From Chitinophagales bacterium (GTDB lineage Bacteria > Bacteroidota > Bacteroidia > Chitinophagales > Chitinophagaceae): DNA of 64,000 bases. The position numbers and the translations under genes are program-made. Under the pieces are notes generated by a model that saw nothing but the letters and a program-made list of their open reading frames with translations, had not been told where the DNA came from and did no database searches. The stretch is from NCBI GenBank assembly GCA_017303455.1, contig JAFLBM010000010.1:1-64000 (forward strand). The letters are read 5' to 3'. Shown here one piece after another: positions 8,430 through 16,671 of this stretch. Position 1 is the stretch's first letter. Each line of letters begins with the position of its first letter.

Positions 8430-9566
8430 TTAATGATGAGCAGTTGCTGCTTCATCATGATGATGTTCCCCTTCAAATGCCTGCCCGATAAATACTGCTG
8501 TCAGCATGGTGAAAATAAATGCCTGCAGAAATGCTACCAGCACTTCGATCAGGTAAATAAATACAGTGAAGCCAATCGCTAATGGAGAAGCTCCCCAACC
8601 AGCTGCTGTATTCAGTTCACCGAAAATGAATATGAGTGATATCAGGCAGATAATGATAATGTGCCCGGCCACCATGTTGGCAAAAAGACGAATGATCAAA
8701 GCAAAAGGCTTGATAAATACACTCAAAAACTCTACAGGAACCAGGATGAATTTTACTCCCAGCGGCACTCCCGGGGGATTGAAAATATGACCCCAGTAAT
8801 GACTGTTAGAACTGGCCAATATTACTACGAAGGAGATTATACCTAACACTGCTGTAAAAGCAATATTGCCCGTTACGTTCGCCGACCCCGGAATCAGGCC
8901 AAATATGTTATTAATCAAAATGAAAAAGAAAACCGTCAGCAGGTATGGCAGGTATTTATCTACTTTATGTCCAAGGTTAGGTTTTGCCACTTCATCACGG
9001 ACAAAAGTGATCACCGGTTCGATCAGGCTCTGGGAACCTTTTGGTGCCGAAGTAACACCCACCCCTTTTTTATATCTTTTTGCGATTCGCAGCATGATCC
9101 ATACAAAAATGACCAGGGCCAGCAGCATCTGCACTACGTTACGGGTCAATGAAAAATCATACACTTTTACAGAGTGGTCTATATTCCCATTGGCATCCAC
9201 AGCCAGGATATCTTCTTCATGAAATTTTTTAGGGTCGAGGCCGTATTTCTCTATGTTATGTTTGGTCAGGATCACGTAGCCTTCATGCGCCTCTTCGCCA
9301 TGATTGAAGCTGGAGGACATAAAAGTGCTCAGGCCTTTTTGAGGAGAATAGAGAATAACGGGCAGGGGAACCGAAACACCGAAAAAGTGAAATTCATGGC
9401 CGTTCAGGACGTGGCCAAAGATGACTTCTGACGCATTAAATTTTTCCGCTTTATCACCCTCACCATGGCCCCCGTCGCCTGCAAAAGATGGCAGGGAAAT
9501 AATTGATAAAAATATGCTGAAAGCCGCTACAGTAAAGGATTTTATTAGCCTGTGACTCATACCCAT
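8430..9566 (-). CDS. atpB: F1F0 ATP synthase subunit a, long form
   Basis: 378 residues, about 100 more than the E. coli protein. The extra part is N-terminal: a signal-like hydrophobic stretch (residues 7-29, ending SFAG) and a Gly/Asp/His-rich segment, then ~100 residues likely outside the membrane. I know similar long forms from other Bacteroidota. The core has five or six membrane helices from about 140 on. The essential arginine is R293 in FALIIRLFANM. The C-terminus is His-rich (EGEHHHDE, AHH). It forms the proton half-channels against the c ring. First gene of the operon, with a good promoter at 9581-9588. A second ATG two codons in is equally possible as the start. Confidence 0.95.
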   Translation of the reverse strand: MGMSHRLIKSFTVAAFSIFLSIISLPSFAGDGGHGEGDKAEKFNASEVIFGHVLNGHEFHFFGVSVPLPVILYSPQKGLSTFMSSSFNHGEEAHEGYVILTKHNIEKYGLDPKKFHEEDILAVDANGNIDHSVKVYDFSLTRNVVQMLLALVIFVWIMLRIAKRYKKGVGVTSAPKGSQSLIEPVITFVRDEVAKPNLGHKVDKYLPYLLTVFFFILINNIFGLIPGSANVTGNIAFTAVLGIISFVVILASSNSHYWGHIFNPPGVPLGVKFILVPVEFLSVFIKPFALIIRLFANMVAGHIIIICLISLIFIFGELNTAAGWGASPLAIGFTVFIYLIEVLVAFLQAFIFTMLTAVFIGQAFEGEHHHDEAATAHH

Positions 9567-9580
9567 CCTGAAATTTGCCG

Positions 9581-9588
9581 CAAAGATA
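9581..9588 (-). promoter_or_regulatory. -7 box of the ATP synthase operon
   Basis: TATCTTTG on the minus strand, an exact TAnnTTTG match, 14 bases before the atpB start. No convincing TTTG at the usual distance upstream. Confidence 0.55.
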
Positions 9589-9703
9589 AGGGGGTGACCA
9601 TGAAAAACCTTGAATTAAGCAAAAAATGACCCGCAGTTACAAAAGCATTTTTGGGGTTGACCTATTGCTGTAAACATTATTGCATATTTTAAACAGTTTA
9701 GTC

Positions 9704-10021
9704 ATGAAAAACACCCTTTTGCTCCCTGCTTTGGCTGCTTGCCTGCTTTTTGCTTCCTGTCAAAAACAATCCGTAAGCCCTAATGCTGACAACAGCACTA
9801 TTGCCGGTCGCCGCGGTGCTGATGATGCACCCGTTCCGCCTCCATCTAACTTACCGGCCGCTGTACAGGCATCATTTACGGCCCGCTACCCCACTGCCAC
9901 CCGCATGGAATGGCAGGCCGAAGACGGAAATACCTGGAAAGTGAAATTCTTTGTTGGAACGGTTCGCTGGAAGGCTTTTTTCCGGGCTGATGGAACATTC
10001 ATTGCTGCCAGCCTTGCTTAA
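9704..10021 (+). CDS. Small lipoprotein with a PepSY-like domain
   Basis: 105 residues from the ATG at 9704. A hydrophobic leader ends in the lipobox LLFASC, so it should be a lipid-anchored envelope protein. Residues ~50-105 (LPAAVQASFTARYPTA, MEWQAEDGNTWKVKF, FFRADGTF) resemble one PepSY-like unit, a beta-lactamase-inhibitor-type fold common in Bacteroidota and often seen in small envelope proteins. Function unknown. An earlier in-frame ATG (9680) would put eight residues before the leader, which spoils the signal peptide. Followed by a terminator shared with the converging ABC gene. Confidence 0.75.
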   Translation: MKNTLLLPALAACLLFASCQKQSVSPNADNSTIAGRRGADDAPVPPPSNLPAAVQASFTARYPTATRMEWQAEDGNTWKVKFFVGTVRWKAFFRADGTFIAASLA

Positions 10022-10060
10022 AAAGTGCAACTCTTTTATTTGCGCATTGATCTCGTGTTC

Positions 10061-10090
10061 AAAACCGCTCCCTTCCAGGAGTGGTTTTTT
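10061..10090. terminator. Bidirectional terminator between convergent genes
   Basis: AAAACCGCTCC and GGAGTGGTTTTTT form a stem with one G-T mismatch pair in the middle. It has a T tract on the plus strand and an A tract (T on the minus strand). The leftward ABC gene stops inside its right arm (10091-10089), so it mainly serves the rightward lipoprotein gene. Confidence 0.7.
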
Positions 10091-11867
10091 ATCTTGTGAC
10101 CGGCCGGTGTTTTTCAAACTGCATTTCATGCAAACGGGCATAAAAGCCCCCATTTGACAACAACTCTTCGTGGGTGCCGGCTTCTTTTATTTCGCCTTTA
10201 TCCAGCACAATGATCTTATCGGCTTTTCGGATCGTGGAAAGACGGTGGGCAATAACAATAGAAGTCCTTCCTTTAATCAGTTTGTCAATTGCCTGCTGTA
10301 TCAGCATTTCACTTTCAGTGTCTACCGAAGAGGTCGCTTCATCCAGGATAAGAATGGAGGGATTGTATAACATAGCCCGGATAAAAGACAGCAACTGCCG
10401 CTGTCCTAATGATAATGTCGCCCCTCTCTCCATTACGTTATAATCGTAGCCACCCGGCAACTGCATAATAAAATCATGCATATCGATCAGTTGGGCCGCT
10501 TCAATCACTTTTTCCCGTGTTATCTCCGGGTTCCGCAGTGTGATATTATCCATCACCGAACCGGAGAACAGGAAAACATCCTGCAGCACCACGCCTACGT
10601 TCTTTCTCAGTATATCAAGGTCATAATCTTCAATATTGACATCATCAATATAAATGGTGCCTTTCTGAATATGGTATAACCTGTTCAGCAAACTGATGAT
10701 GGTAGTCTTACCACTGCCCGTATGTCCCACAATAGCTACTGTTTCGCCGGGTTTCACCGAAAAGCTCACGTCTTTCAATACATAGTTCTCTTGTGTATAA
10801 GCAAACCATACTTTATCAAACACGATCTTCCCTTTTAATTGCCCTGCCGGTTTATAAGCACTTTCATGTGATTCAGGAATAAAATCATCGTTATCGAGTA
10901 CTTTAAAAACCCGTTCGCTGGCAATGATGCCCATTTGCAATACATTGAATTTATCAGCGATCACCCGCAGCGGACGAAACAGCAGGTTCATACAAAGTAT
11001 AAAAGAAATAACTGTTCCCTGCTGGCTTTGCTGCAACTGCAGTGCTTCCTTCGAGGTCCACCACACGATAAGACCAATTGATAAAGCCAGCACAATCTCC
11101 ACCACCGGGAAAAAAACCGAATATGCAAAAATGGCTTTGACATTCGCATTCCTGTGTTCCTTATTGATCGCATTGAATTTTTTGTACTCTCTTTCTTCGG
11201 ATGCAAAAGCCTGTACCACGGACATGCCCGTTAAATGCTCCTGTACAAATGCATTCAGGTGAGCCACTGCATTTCTTACCCGGAAGAATGATTTATTGAT
11301 GCTTTCTTTAAAATAATAAGTGGCAATAATGATGATAGGGAAAGGGATCAATGCGATCAGCGTTAATTGCCAGTCGGCGATGAACATATAGGTCAGCACA
11401 CAAACAATGGAAAGCATATCAGCCAGTATCGGCACCAGGCCGTCTGCAAAAATATCATTGATGGATTCGATATCATTGATCGTTCGGGTTGTTAAAGTGC
11501 CGATCGGAGTCTTATCAAATTGAGAAAGATTTAATCCCAGTATTTTTTTATACACGGCCACCCGCATATCTCTTACTACGGATTGCCCCAGCCAGGCTGT
11601 GGTGAACGTAAAAAGAAAACGGAATACGGTTTCCACCAGTATCAACCCCACCTGGATGATGGTAATAGTAATCACCATACTGGTGACAGAGTTCGCTATA
11701 TAATCATTCACCGTCCGTTGAATAAGCAAAGGACGTAACGGCGTGATGAGTGCCAGCAGGATGGCCAGCACCACTGACCAATAGAATTTCTTCTTATAGG
11801 GGGCCGCATACCGAAAGACCCGTTTCAACCGGGCAATATTAAAAAAAAGTTTTTTGGAGTCTGGCAA
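10089..11867 (-). CDS. ABC exporter, fused permease and ATPase (MsbA/MdlB type)
   Basis: 592 residues. Six membrane helices occupy residues ~30-320, with the exporter-type loops. The nucleotide-binding domain covers ~345-580: Walker A GHTGSGKTT at 381-389, signature LSLGQRQL, Walker B ILILDEAT and switch His in VIAHRLST. One half-transporter that works as a homodimer, or with a partner not seen here. Substrates of this group include lipids, peptides and drugs; the sequence does not tell which. The gene upstream (11926-14157) has the same orientation with a 58-base gap, so they may be co-transcribed. Confidence 0.92.
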   Translation of the reverse strand: MPDSKKLFFNIARLKRVFRYAAPYKKKFYWSVVLAILLALITPLRPLLIQRTVNDYIANSVTSMVITITIIQVGLILVETVFRFLFTFTTAWLGQSVVRDMRVAVYKKILGLNLSQFDKTPIGTLTTRTINDIESINDIFADGLVPILADMLSIVCVLTYMFIADWQLTLIALIPFPIIIIATYYFKESINKSFFRVRNAVAHLNAFVQEHLTGMSVVQAFASEEREYKKFNAINKEHRNANVKAIFAYSVFFPVVEIVLALSIGLIVWWTSKEALQLQQSQQGTVISFILCMNLLFRPLRVIADKFNVLQMGIIASERVFKVLDNDDFIPESHESAYKPAGQLKGKIVFDKVWFAYTQENYVLKDVSFSVKPGETVAIVGHTGSGKTTIISLLNRLYHIQKGTIYIDDVNIEDYDLDILRKNVGVVLQDVFLFSGSVMDNITLRNPEITREKVIEAAQLIDMHDFIMQLPGGYDYNVMERGATLSLGQRQLLSFIRAMLYNPSILILDEATSSVDTESEMLIQQAIDKLIKGRTSIVIAHRLSTIRKADKIIVLDKGEIKEAGTHEELLSNGGFYARLHEMQFEKHRPVTR

Positions 11868-11925
11868 CTGTAAACAATTAATAGAACCGCAAATTTAGAC
11901 AGAAGCCAACAGAAAGATTTGCCGT

Positions 11926-14157
11926 TTATTGAATTTCGGCTTCCTCTCCCATTGCTTTTTTATAGGCTTTGATAAATAAAGCCCCGAGATTTTTATAAGG
12001 CGGGATATAATCTTCAAATCCTTCCACTTTCACCATCTTCTCCAGTTCTTTCCAGAAAGGTATCCAGTCAATATTATTACCGTTCCTTATTTTCTCCGTT
12101 AACAACTGGAAAAAAGGCTTGTTTACCGCTGTTTTACCAATTTGTTTGGAAGCGATGATATGTGCATCCGATGCTTTTTCCAGTACATCATGGATCAGGT
12201 GGTAGCCGCCACAGGAGCCCATGAAAACAATCCTGGAGGTCGGGAACATCTGCTCAATGGTTGAATTGGCATAATAACTATGCCCCCGGTGAATAGTGAT
12301 TGTAGGATAGAGTTTATTCTTCTCCAGGTATTCTCCCAGTGCCCGCTGTGCTTTTTCATCTTCCCCGCCTTCTTCCGGTAATGCTTTATTGGCATAAATG
12401 GTTACAGGCTTTCCTTTAGCAGAAGAAATAGCCACCCATTTATCAGTAGAGTTGATCTTCCAGTTGGCGTTGCTGAACATACCCACAAAGCCTTTGAAAA
12501 TACCCTGGCCATCTTTATCTCCATAAAAGAAAACCTGCATAATGACACGGCCACTGTCATTCACCATCGTTTTGAAAGGCACTTCATACACAGGTGGTAT
12601 TCCCAGTTCTTTGGTCAGATCAACCTGGTTCAGCGTATCGGCGGATAAAAAAAGTTGATGGAGGATATTATAGATCGCCATCCCTCTTTTATTATTCTGT
12701 GCTGCATTTCTTTGATAGTTGCGCTGCACATTGGCCAGCATTTCATTGGCTAATGGCTTTACGGTTTCTGCAATGCTGGCATACGAATCGGCTACATCCA
12801 CCCCATCTTCCAGCCCGTCCGATTTTTCAAGGTTCATCACAAAGGCCCGCATCAGGTTGCCTGCATCATCGGGATCGGGGAAAGAGCTGAGAAAATTGCT
12901 GAGGGTATTATAACCAGCAGACATTTTGATGAACTTCCTGTACTTATCAAAATTCAGCAGCATCAGCAAGGAATCACTGCGGTTATTTACCTTTTTCATC
13001 ATCAGCGGGTACACCCCATTCACAAAACTGGAAGTATAGATCAATCCATCGGAAAGAACCGCCAGGTAATACAACTCCTGTGCATTCAGTGGTTGCAATA
13101 TCTTAAACCGGACCACATCATCCTGCTCATGTAAGCCGTTGATGGTGTTCACAAATACATCTCTTGCCCTTGTTTCTAATTTTGCCGTCAGTGCTTTGAA
13201 TTCAAATGCCGTGTCCTTATTAATAGCCCGTTGCACATAATCCATCTGTGTATTCACCAGCAACCGGAAGTACTGGATGGAATCATCTTTGACCGCATCA
13301 ATACCTTCAATGGTCATTTTACCACTTACGATATTATCAAGGAAAGGAAAATATTGCTGGCCGCTTTTACTTCTCGACATCCTTGTAATGGCACGGATAA
13401 AGTCATCATCCTGGATACTGCGGATAAGATTACCCAGCCGGTTGGCGGCCTGCGAATAATCATATAACTGGCGGGGATACTTTTTAGCCACTACCCTGAT
13501 CAAACTATCAGCAAAAGGCAGGTCAGGATTTTCCCGCAGGGTTTGAAAGGTTTTTTCCGGATGCAGCACACAATACTTTAATACCAGTGTTTGCTTCGAC
13601 CGGTTAAAGCCCGGGTTTTTTTCAAAAATACTGGCTCCCAGCAATACGGTTCCTGCATCAAAAGAAAGTCCCTTTACTATGTATTCAATTGTTTCTCCTT
13701 TGCGGTCATTGGCAACGGCCTGCTGGTAAGCGGCAATAATATCAGGCAGGAGAACGGGATTTACTTTTTTATCCGAACTGCCCCTGTAATTCTGGCGAAA
13801 GGTTTTCAGCAGGTTCTCTAATCCCTTCAGGTAATTCACTTTTAACCGGTGATCAAAGCCTTTGTCCGTTTCATATAAATATTGGAGCAGGTCCACTTTT
13901 TTAGAAAGTGCCCTGGTGAGTAATACATTGATCTCCTCATTGCCGGTGGGGTTAAATGACTGGTCGGCTTTATTATCCATCGCCATGATCGCCTTCTGTT
14001 CCGCATTGATTGCATCATGCCAGATTTCCCTGTTCTGAGCTGGTTTGTAATTAGGAGGAATAACGATGGTATCAGAACTGGATACACCCTGTGCCTGGAT
14101 GGTTTGAAAACCGGCCAGGGAGGCGAAAATGATAAGGTATCTGGTGATTGCTGTCAT
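11926..14157 (-). CDS. Large exported protein with a caspase-like His/Cys pair
   Basis: 743 residues from the ATG at 14157, chosen because MTAITRYLIIFASLAG then forms a clean signal peptide ending at AQG; a longer frame from 14235 adds 26 polar residues before it. The body (~40-540) is mostly helical and I do not recognise it. The C-terminal part looks like an alpha/beta domain with strand-His motif TITIHRGHSY (His623, His626) and, 23 residues later, strand-Cys motif IVFMGSCGGYH (Cys649). This order, His at the end of one strand and Cys at the end of the next, is that of clan CD peptidases (caspase, clostripain, CHAT). Assignment to that clan is my inference; no homologue was searched. Probably periplasmic. 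Confidence 0.75.
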   Translation of the reverse strand: MTAITRYLIIFASLAGFQTIQAQGVSSSDTIVIPPNYKPAQNREIWHDAINAEQKAIMAMDNKADQSFNPTGNEEINVLLTRALSKKVDLLQYLYETDKGFDHRLKVNYLKGLENLLKTFRQNYRGSSDKKVNPVLLPDIIAAYQQAVANDRKGETIEYIVKGLSFDAGTVLLGASIFEKNPGFNRSKQTLVLKYCVLHPEKTFQTLRENPDLPFADSLIRVVAKKYPRQLYDYSQAANRLGNLIRSIQDDDFIRAITRMSRSKSGQQYFPFLDNIVSGKMTIEGIDAVKDDSIQYFRLLVNTQMDYVQRAINKDTAFEFKALTAKLETRARDVFVNTINGLHEQDDVVRFKILQPLNAQELYYLAVLSDGLIYTSSFVNGVYPLMMKKVNNRSDSLLMLLNFDKYRKFIKMSAGYNTLSNFLSSFPDPDDAGNLMRAFVMNLEKSDGLEDGVDVADSYASIAETVKPLANEMLANVQRNYQRNAAQNNKRGMAIYNILHQLFLSADTLNQVDLTKELGIPPVYEVPFKTMVNDSGRVIMQVFFYGDKDGQGIFKGFVGMFSNANWKINSTDKWVAISSAKGKPVTIYANKALPEEGGEDEKAQRALGEYLEKNKLYPTITIHRGHSYYANSTIEQMFPTSRIVFMGSCGGYHLIHDVLEKASDAHIIASKQIGKTAVNKPFFQLLTEKIRNGNNIDWIPFWKELEKMVKVEGFEDYIPPYKNLGALFIKAYKKAMGEEAEIQ

Positions 14158-14361
14158 AAGGATCGAAGTACAAATGTAGTAACAAGAACCGACATGGCTA
14201 AGCCGGTTATAATTACTTACCGGAATGACTATCAAACCGTTTCCGGTGGTTGCAGGAAAGAGACAGTATCCTGGTCATTTTACCGAAAGCAGCGCTTATT
14301 AACTTATCATTAAGTCTGCGTGAACAAGTGACCCGGATTTCACCGGGAGCTGAATTCCCGT

Positions 14362-14369
14362 TAGGTTTG
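14362..14369 (+). promoter_or_regulatory. -7 box of the two-component operon
   Basis: TAGGTTTG, an exact TAnnTTTG match, 16 bases before the ATG. TTTC lies 20 nt upstream (14338-14341), one base off the -33 element. The untranslated leader would be very short. Confidence 0.6.
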
Positions 14370-14385
14370 CGCAAAATTTCGCTGC

Positions 14386-15063
14386 ATGGATACCAAAGCC
14401 CGTAAGGTGCTGATAGCAGATGATGAGCCGGACATCCTTGAAATCCTGAAATACAACCTCTCCAACGAAGGGTACGAGGTGGTAACTGCCAAAGATGGCG
14501 ATGAAGCCCTGGAAAAAGCCCGCCGCACCCAGCCCGACCTGGTGGTACTGGATGTGATGATGCCTAAAAAAACCGGGGTGGAAGTTTGCCAGTTGCTCCG
14601 TGCCCAACCCGCTTTTAAAGAAACACTGATCATATTTCTTACCGCTGTTAATGATGAGGGCACACAGATCAAAGGCCTGGAAACAGGAGCCGATGATTAT
14701 GTGAGCAAACCCATCAGCCCTAAAGTGTTCCTCAGCCGGGTGAATGCCCTGTTCCGCAGGCTGAATAAAACCGAAGCCAAAGTGCTGACCATTGATAACC
14801 TCACCATTGATCCCGAACGGTTCATGATACAGGTAGATGGTAATGATATCGTGCTGGCAAAAAAGGAATTTGAACTGCTTTACCTGTTAGCATTGAAACC
14901 CGGCCGTGTTTTTCTCCGCAATGAAATACTGAACCAGGTATGGGGCAATGATGTGATCGTGGGCGACCGCACCATTGATGTGCATATCCGCAAGATCCGC
15001 CAGAAACTGGGCATTGATTGCATTACCACGGTAAAAGGGGTGGGCTATAAGTTTGAGCTGTGA
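14386..15063 (+). CDS. OmpR/PhoB-type response regulator
   Basis: 225 residues. The receiver domain (1-120) has the acidic pair Asp12-Asp13, phospho-acceptor Asp56 in LVVLDVMMP, Thr86 and Lys108 in VSKPI. The C-terminal winged helix (~130-225) contains the usual KKEFELLYLLA and RTIDVHIRKIRQKLG blocks. It should bind DNA as a dimer after phosphorylation by the kinase encoded next. The overall look is PhoB-like, and the window holds several phosphorus genes with Pho-box-like repeats, so a phosphate role is attractive but not proven by the sequence. Confidence 0.93.
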   Translation: MDTKARKVLIADDEPDILEILKYNLSNEGYEVVTAKDGDEALEKARRTQPDLVVLDVMMPKKTGVEVCQLLRAQPAFKETLIIFLTAVNDEGTQIKGLETGADDYVSKPISPKVFLSRVNALFRRLNKTEAKVLTIDNLTIDPERFMIQVDGNDIVLAKKEFELLYLLALKPGRVFLRNEILNQVWGNDVIVGDRTIDVHIRKIRQKLGIDCITTVKGVGYKFEL

Positions 15064-15157
15064 GAAAGTTCATCGTTCATGGCTAATAGTTCATAGCCAA
15101 TATCTTTACTTTTGATCTCTCTTACCATGAACAATGAACCATCAACCATGAACCCCG
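15064..15157 (+). repeat. Word-repeat spacer between regulator and kinase genes
   Basis: The spacer repeats variants of a gttcat/atgaac word (TTCATCGTTCATGG, TAGTTCATAG, then ATGAACAATGAACCATCA and so on). The two halves are roughly inverted, so RNA from it could fold. It also contains TACTTTTG at about 15108-15115, a possible promoter for the kinase gene. Confidence 0.5.
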
Positions 15158-16207
15158 ATGTTCTCCGCTAAAAACATTTCCCCCCGCCAGTTGGCAGCAT
15201 TTACAGCCTTTGTGCTGGCTGTGCCTATTAGCCTCCTCATTGGCTACGTGGAAAAAAGCTGGTGGATCGGGCTGATCTGCCTGGTTGTGATATTCGGGGG
15301 CAGTTATTTACTGATCTCCTTCATGCTGGAACGTTTTATTTACCGCAAGATCAAGCTCATTTATAAATTCATTTACCAGACCAAGGCCACCAAAAAAGAA
15401 GAGACCTATTATAAATATGTGTTGCCGCAGAAAAGTATTGATGAAGTAAGGGAAGATGTGGAAGCCTGGGCCGAAGAGAACAAACAGGAAATAGAACTGC
15501 TGCGCAAGAACGAACAGTTCCGCAAAGAATTTTTGCAAAACCTCTCGCATGAATTCAAAACACCGGTATTTGCCATACAGGGTTATGTGGATACCCTATT
15601 GCAGGGTGCATTAGAAAATCCTGAAGTCAATAAAAAATTCCTGAAGAAAACGGCGAAAAATGTGGAACGGCTGACCAATCTTTTAAATGACCTGGATGAA
15701 ATATCAAGATTGGAAAGAGGGGAGCTCGTTTTATACAAACAGAATTTTGTGATCCAGGAACTGGTGCGGGAAGCGTTTGAAAGTTTATCCATCCGGGCGG
15801 AAGCCAGGCAAATTCACTTCAGCATCAAGAAAGGTTGTGAATCCCCGCTGACGGTGCATGCAGATAAAGAAAAAATAAGACAGGTGGTTACCAACCTGAT
15901 CGAGAACTCCATTAAATACGGCAAGACGGGTGGCAGCATTGTGGCCAGCATGTACAATACAGACGGTAAACATATTTTAATTGAACTCAGCGATGATGGT
16001 ATCGGGATCAACGAGAAATTCCTGCCCCGCATTTTTGAACGTTTTTACCGCACCGATGAAGGCCGCAGCATTGATGTGACCGGCAGCGGGCTGGGGCTGG
16101 CCATCTGCAAACATATCATCGAAGCACATGGACAAACCATCCATGTAAGAAGTACAGAAGATATCGGCACCACGATCGGGTTTACGCTGGACAGGAGGAA
16201 GGATTAA
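15158..16207 (+). CDS. Membrane sensor histidine kinase (PhoR-like)
   Basis: 349 residues. Two adjacent membrane helices (about 12-30 and 35-57) leave almost no external domain. A short linker and coiled coil (~95-125) follow. The dimerisation domain has the phospho-acceptor His131 in LSHEFKTPVFAI. The ATPase domain carries N (VTNLIENSIKYG), G1 (SDDGIGI), F (IFERFYR) and G2 (GSGLGLAI) boxes. It should phosphorylate the regulator encoded upstream. The lack of a periplasmic sensor domain matches PhoR-type kinases that read the state of a transporter complex. No HAMP domain is obvious. Confidence 0.92.
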   Translation: MFSAKNISPRQLAAFTAFVLAVPISLLIGYVEKSWWIGLICLVVIFGGSYLLISFMLERFIYRKIKLIYKFIYQTKATKKEETYYKYVLPQKSIDEVREDVEAWAEENKQEIELLRKNEQFRKEFLQNLSHEFKTPVFAIQGYVDTLLQGALENPEVNKKFLKKTAKNVERLTNLLNDLDEISRLERGELVLYKQNFVIQELVREAFESLSIRAEARQIHFSIKKGCESPLTVHADKEKIRQVVTNLIENSIKYGKTGGSIVASMYNTDGKHILIELSDDGIGINEKFLPRIFERFYRTDEGRSIDVTGSGLGLAICKHIIEAHGQTIHVRSTEDIGTTIGFTLDRRKD

Positions 16208-16289
16208 ATCTGTTGGAGGCCATTGCTAATTCTTGTTTAGCTGTAACGAAACTTATTATTCAAAAGAAAAATCCTGTAGTTTATCGCTT

Positions 16290-16574
16290 TTAAGTTTCAG
16301 TCTCTGGTAAGTTTTTTAAAATTTTTTCTTTCATATACTTTATTAATCTCTCAACATCCTTTTCATCAAAAATTTCACCAAGTGGATTATCGAGTCTTTC
16401 TATTTTGAAATAATTATTTTCCTCAAGAAGTATTACTGTAAACCAGTCTTTATACTCTCCAATTGGATGAGTCCATGTGAATCGATTCTTACCATCTCTT
16501 TGGTCATACCTCAAAGGTGTGAATTCAGTAAATCCAATAGATTTTATTTCTAAAATAATTTTTTCATTACTCAT
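16290..16574 (-). CDS. Small hypothetical protein
   Basis: 94 residues, no signal peptide or membrane segment. Charged and aromatic (KNRFTWTHPIGEYKDWFTVIL), with a helical C-terminal half. I do not recognise a family. Its DNA is clearly more AT-rich than the genes on either side, and it stands alone between the kinase gene and the phosphonate operon, so it may have arrived by transfer. The reading is coherent and has a plausible ATG, so I call it a gene at moderate confidence. Confidence 0.6.
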   Translation of the reverse strand: MSNEKIILEIKSIGFTEFTPLRYDQRDGKNRFTWTHPIGEYKDWFTVILLEENNYFKIERLDNPLGEIFDEKDVERLIKYMKEKILKNLPETET

Positions 16575-16671
16575 TTGGGAGATTCATTATCAAAATCAAA
16601 GTTACAGCATCCTGCCGGTTTACAGCGAGTGTCCTTACGCCGGCATGCTAAGATGTGGGCAGAAGAAAAGA

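Noticed and set aside
14297..14312. Two TATTA/CATTA units 11 bp apart before the response regulator gene, as a Pho-box
   Set aside because: Only two degenerate units in AT-rich DNA, oriented differently from the clear arrays; too weak to claim autoregulation.
16620..16660. TGCCGG/CCGGCA stem as terminator of the phosphonate operon
   Set aside because: Only six pairs, a long loop and no T tract in the operon direction.
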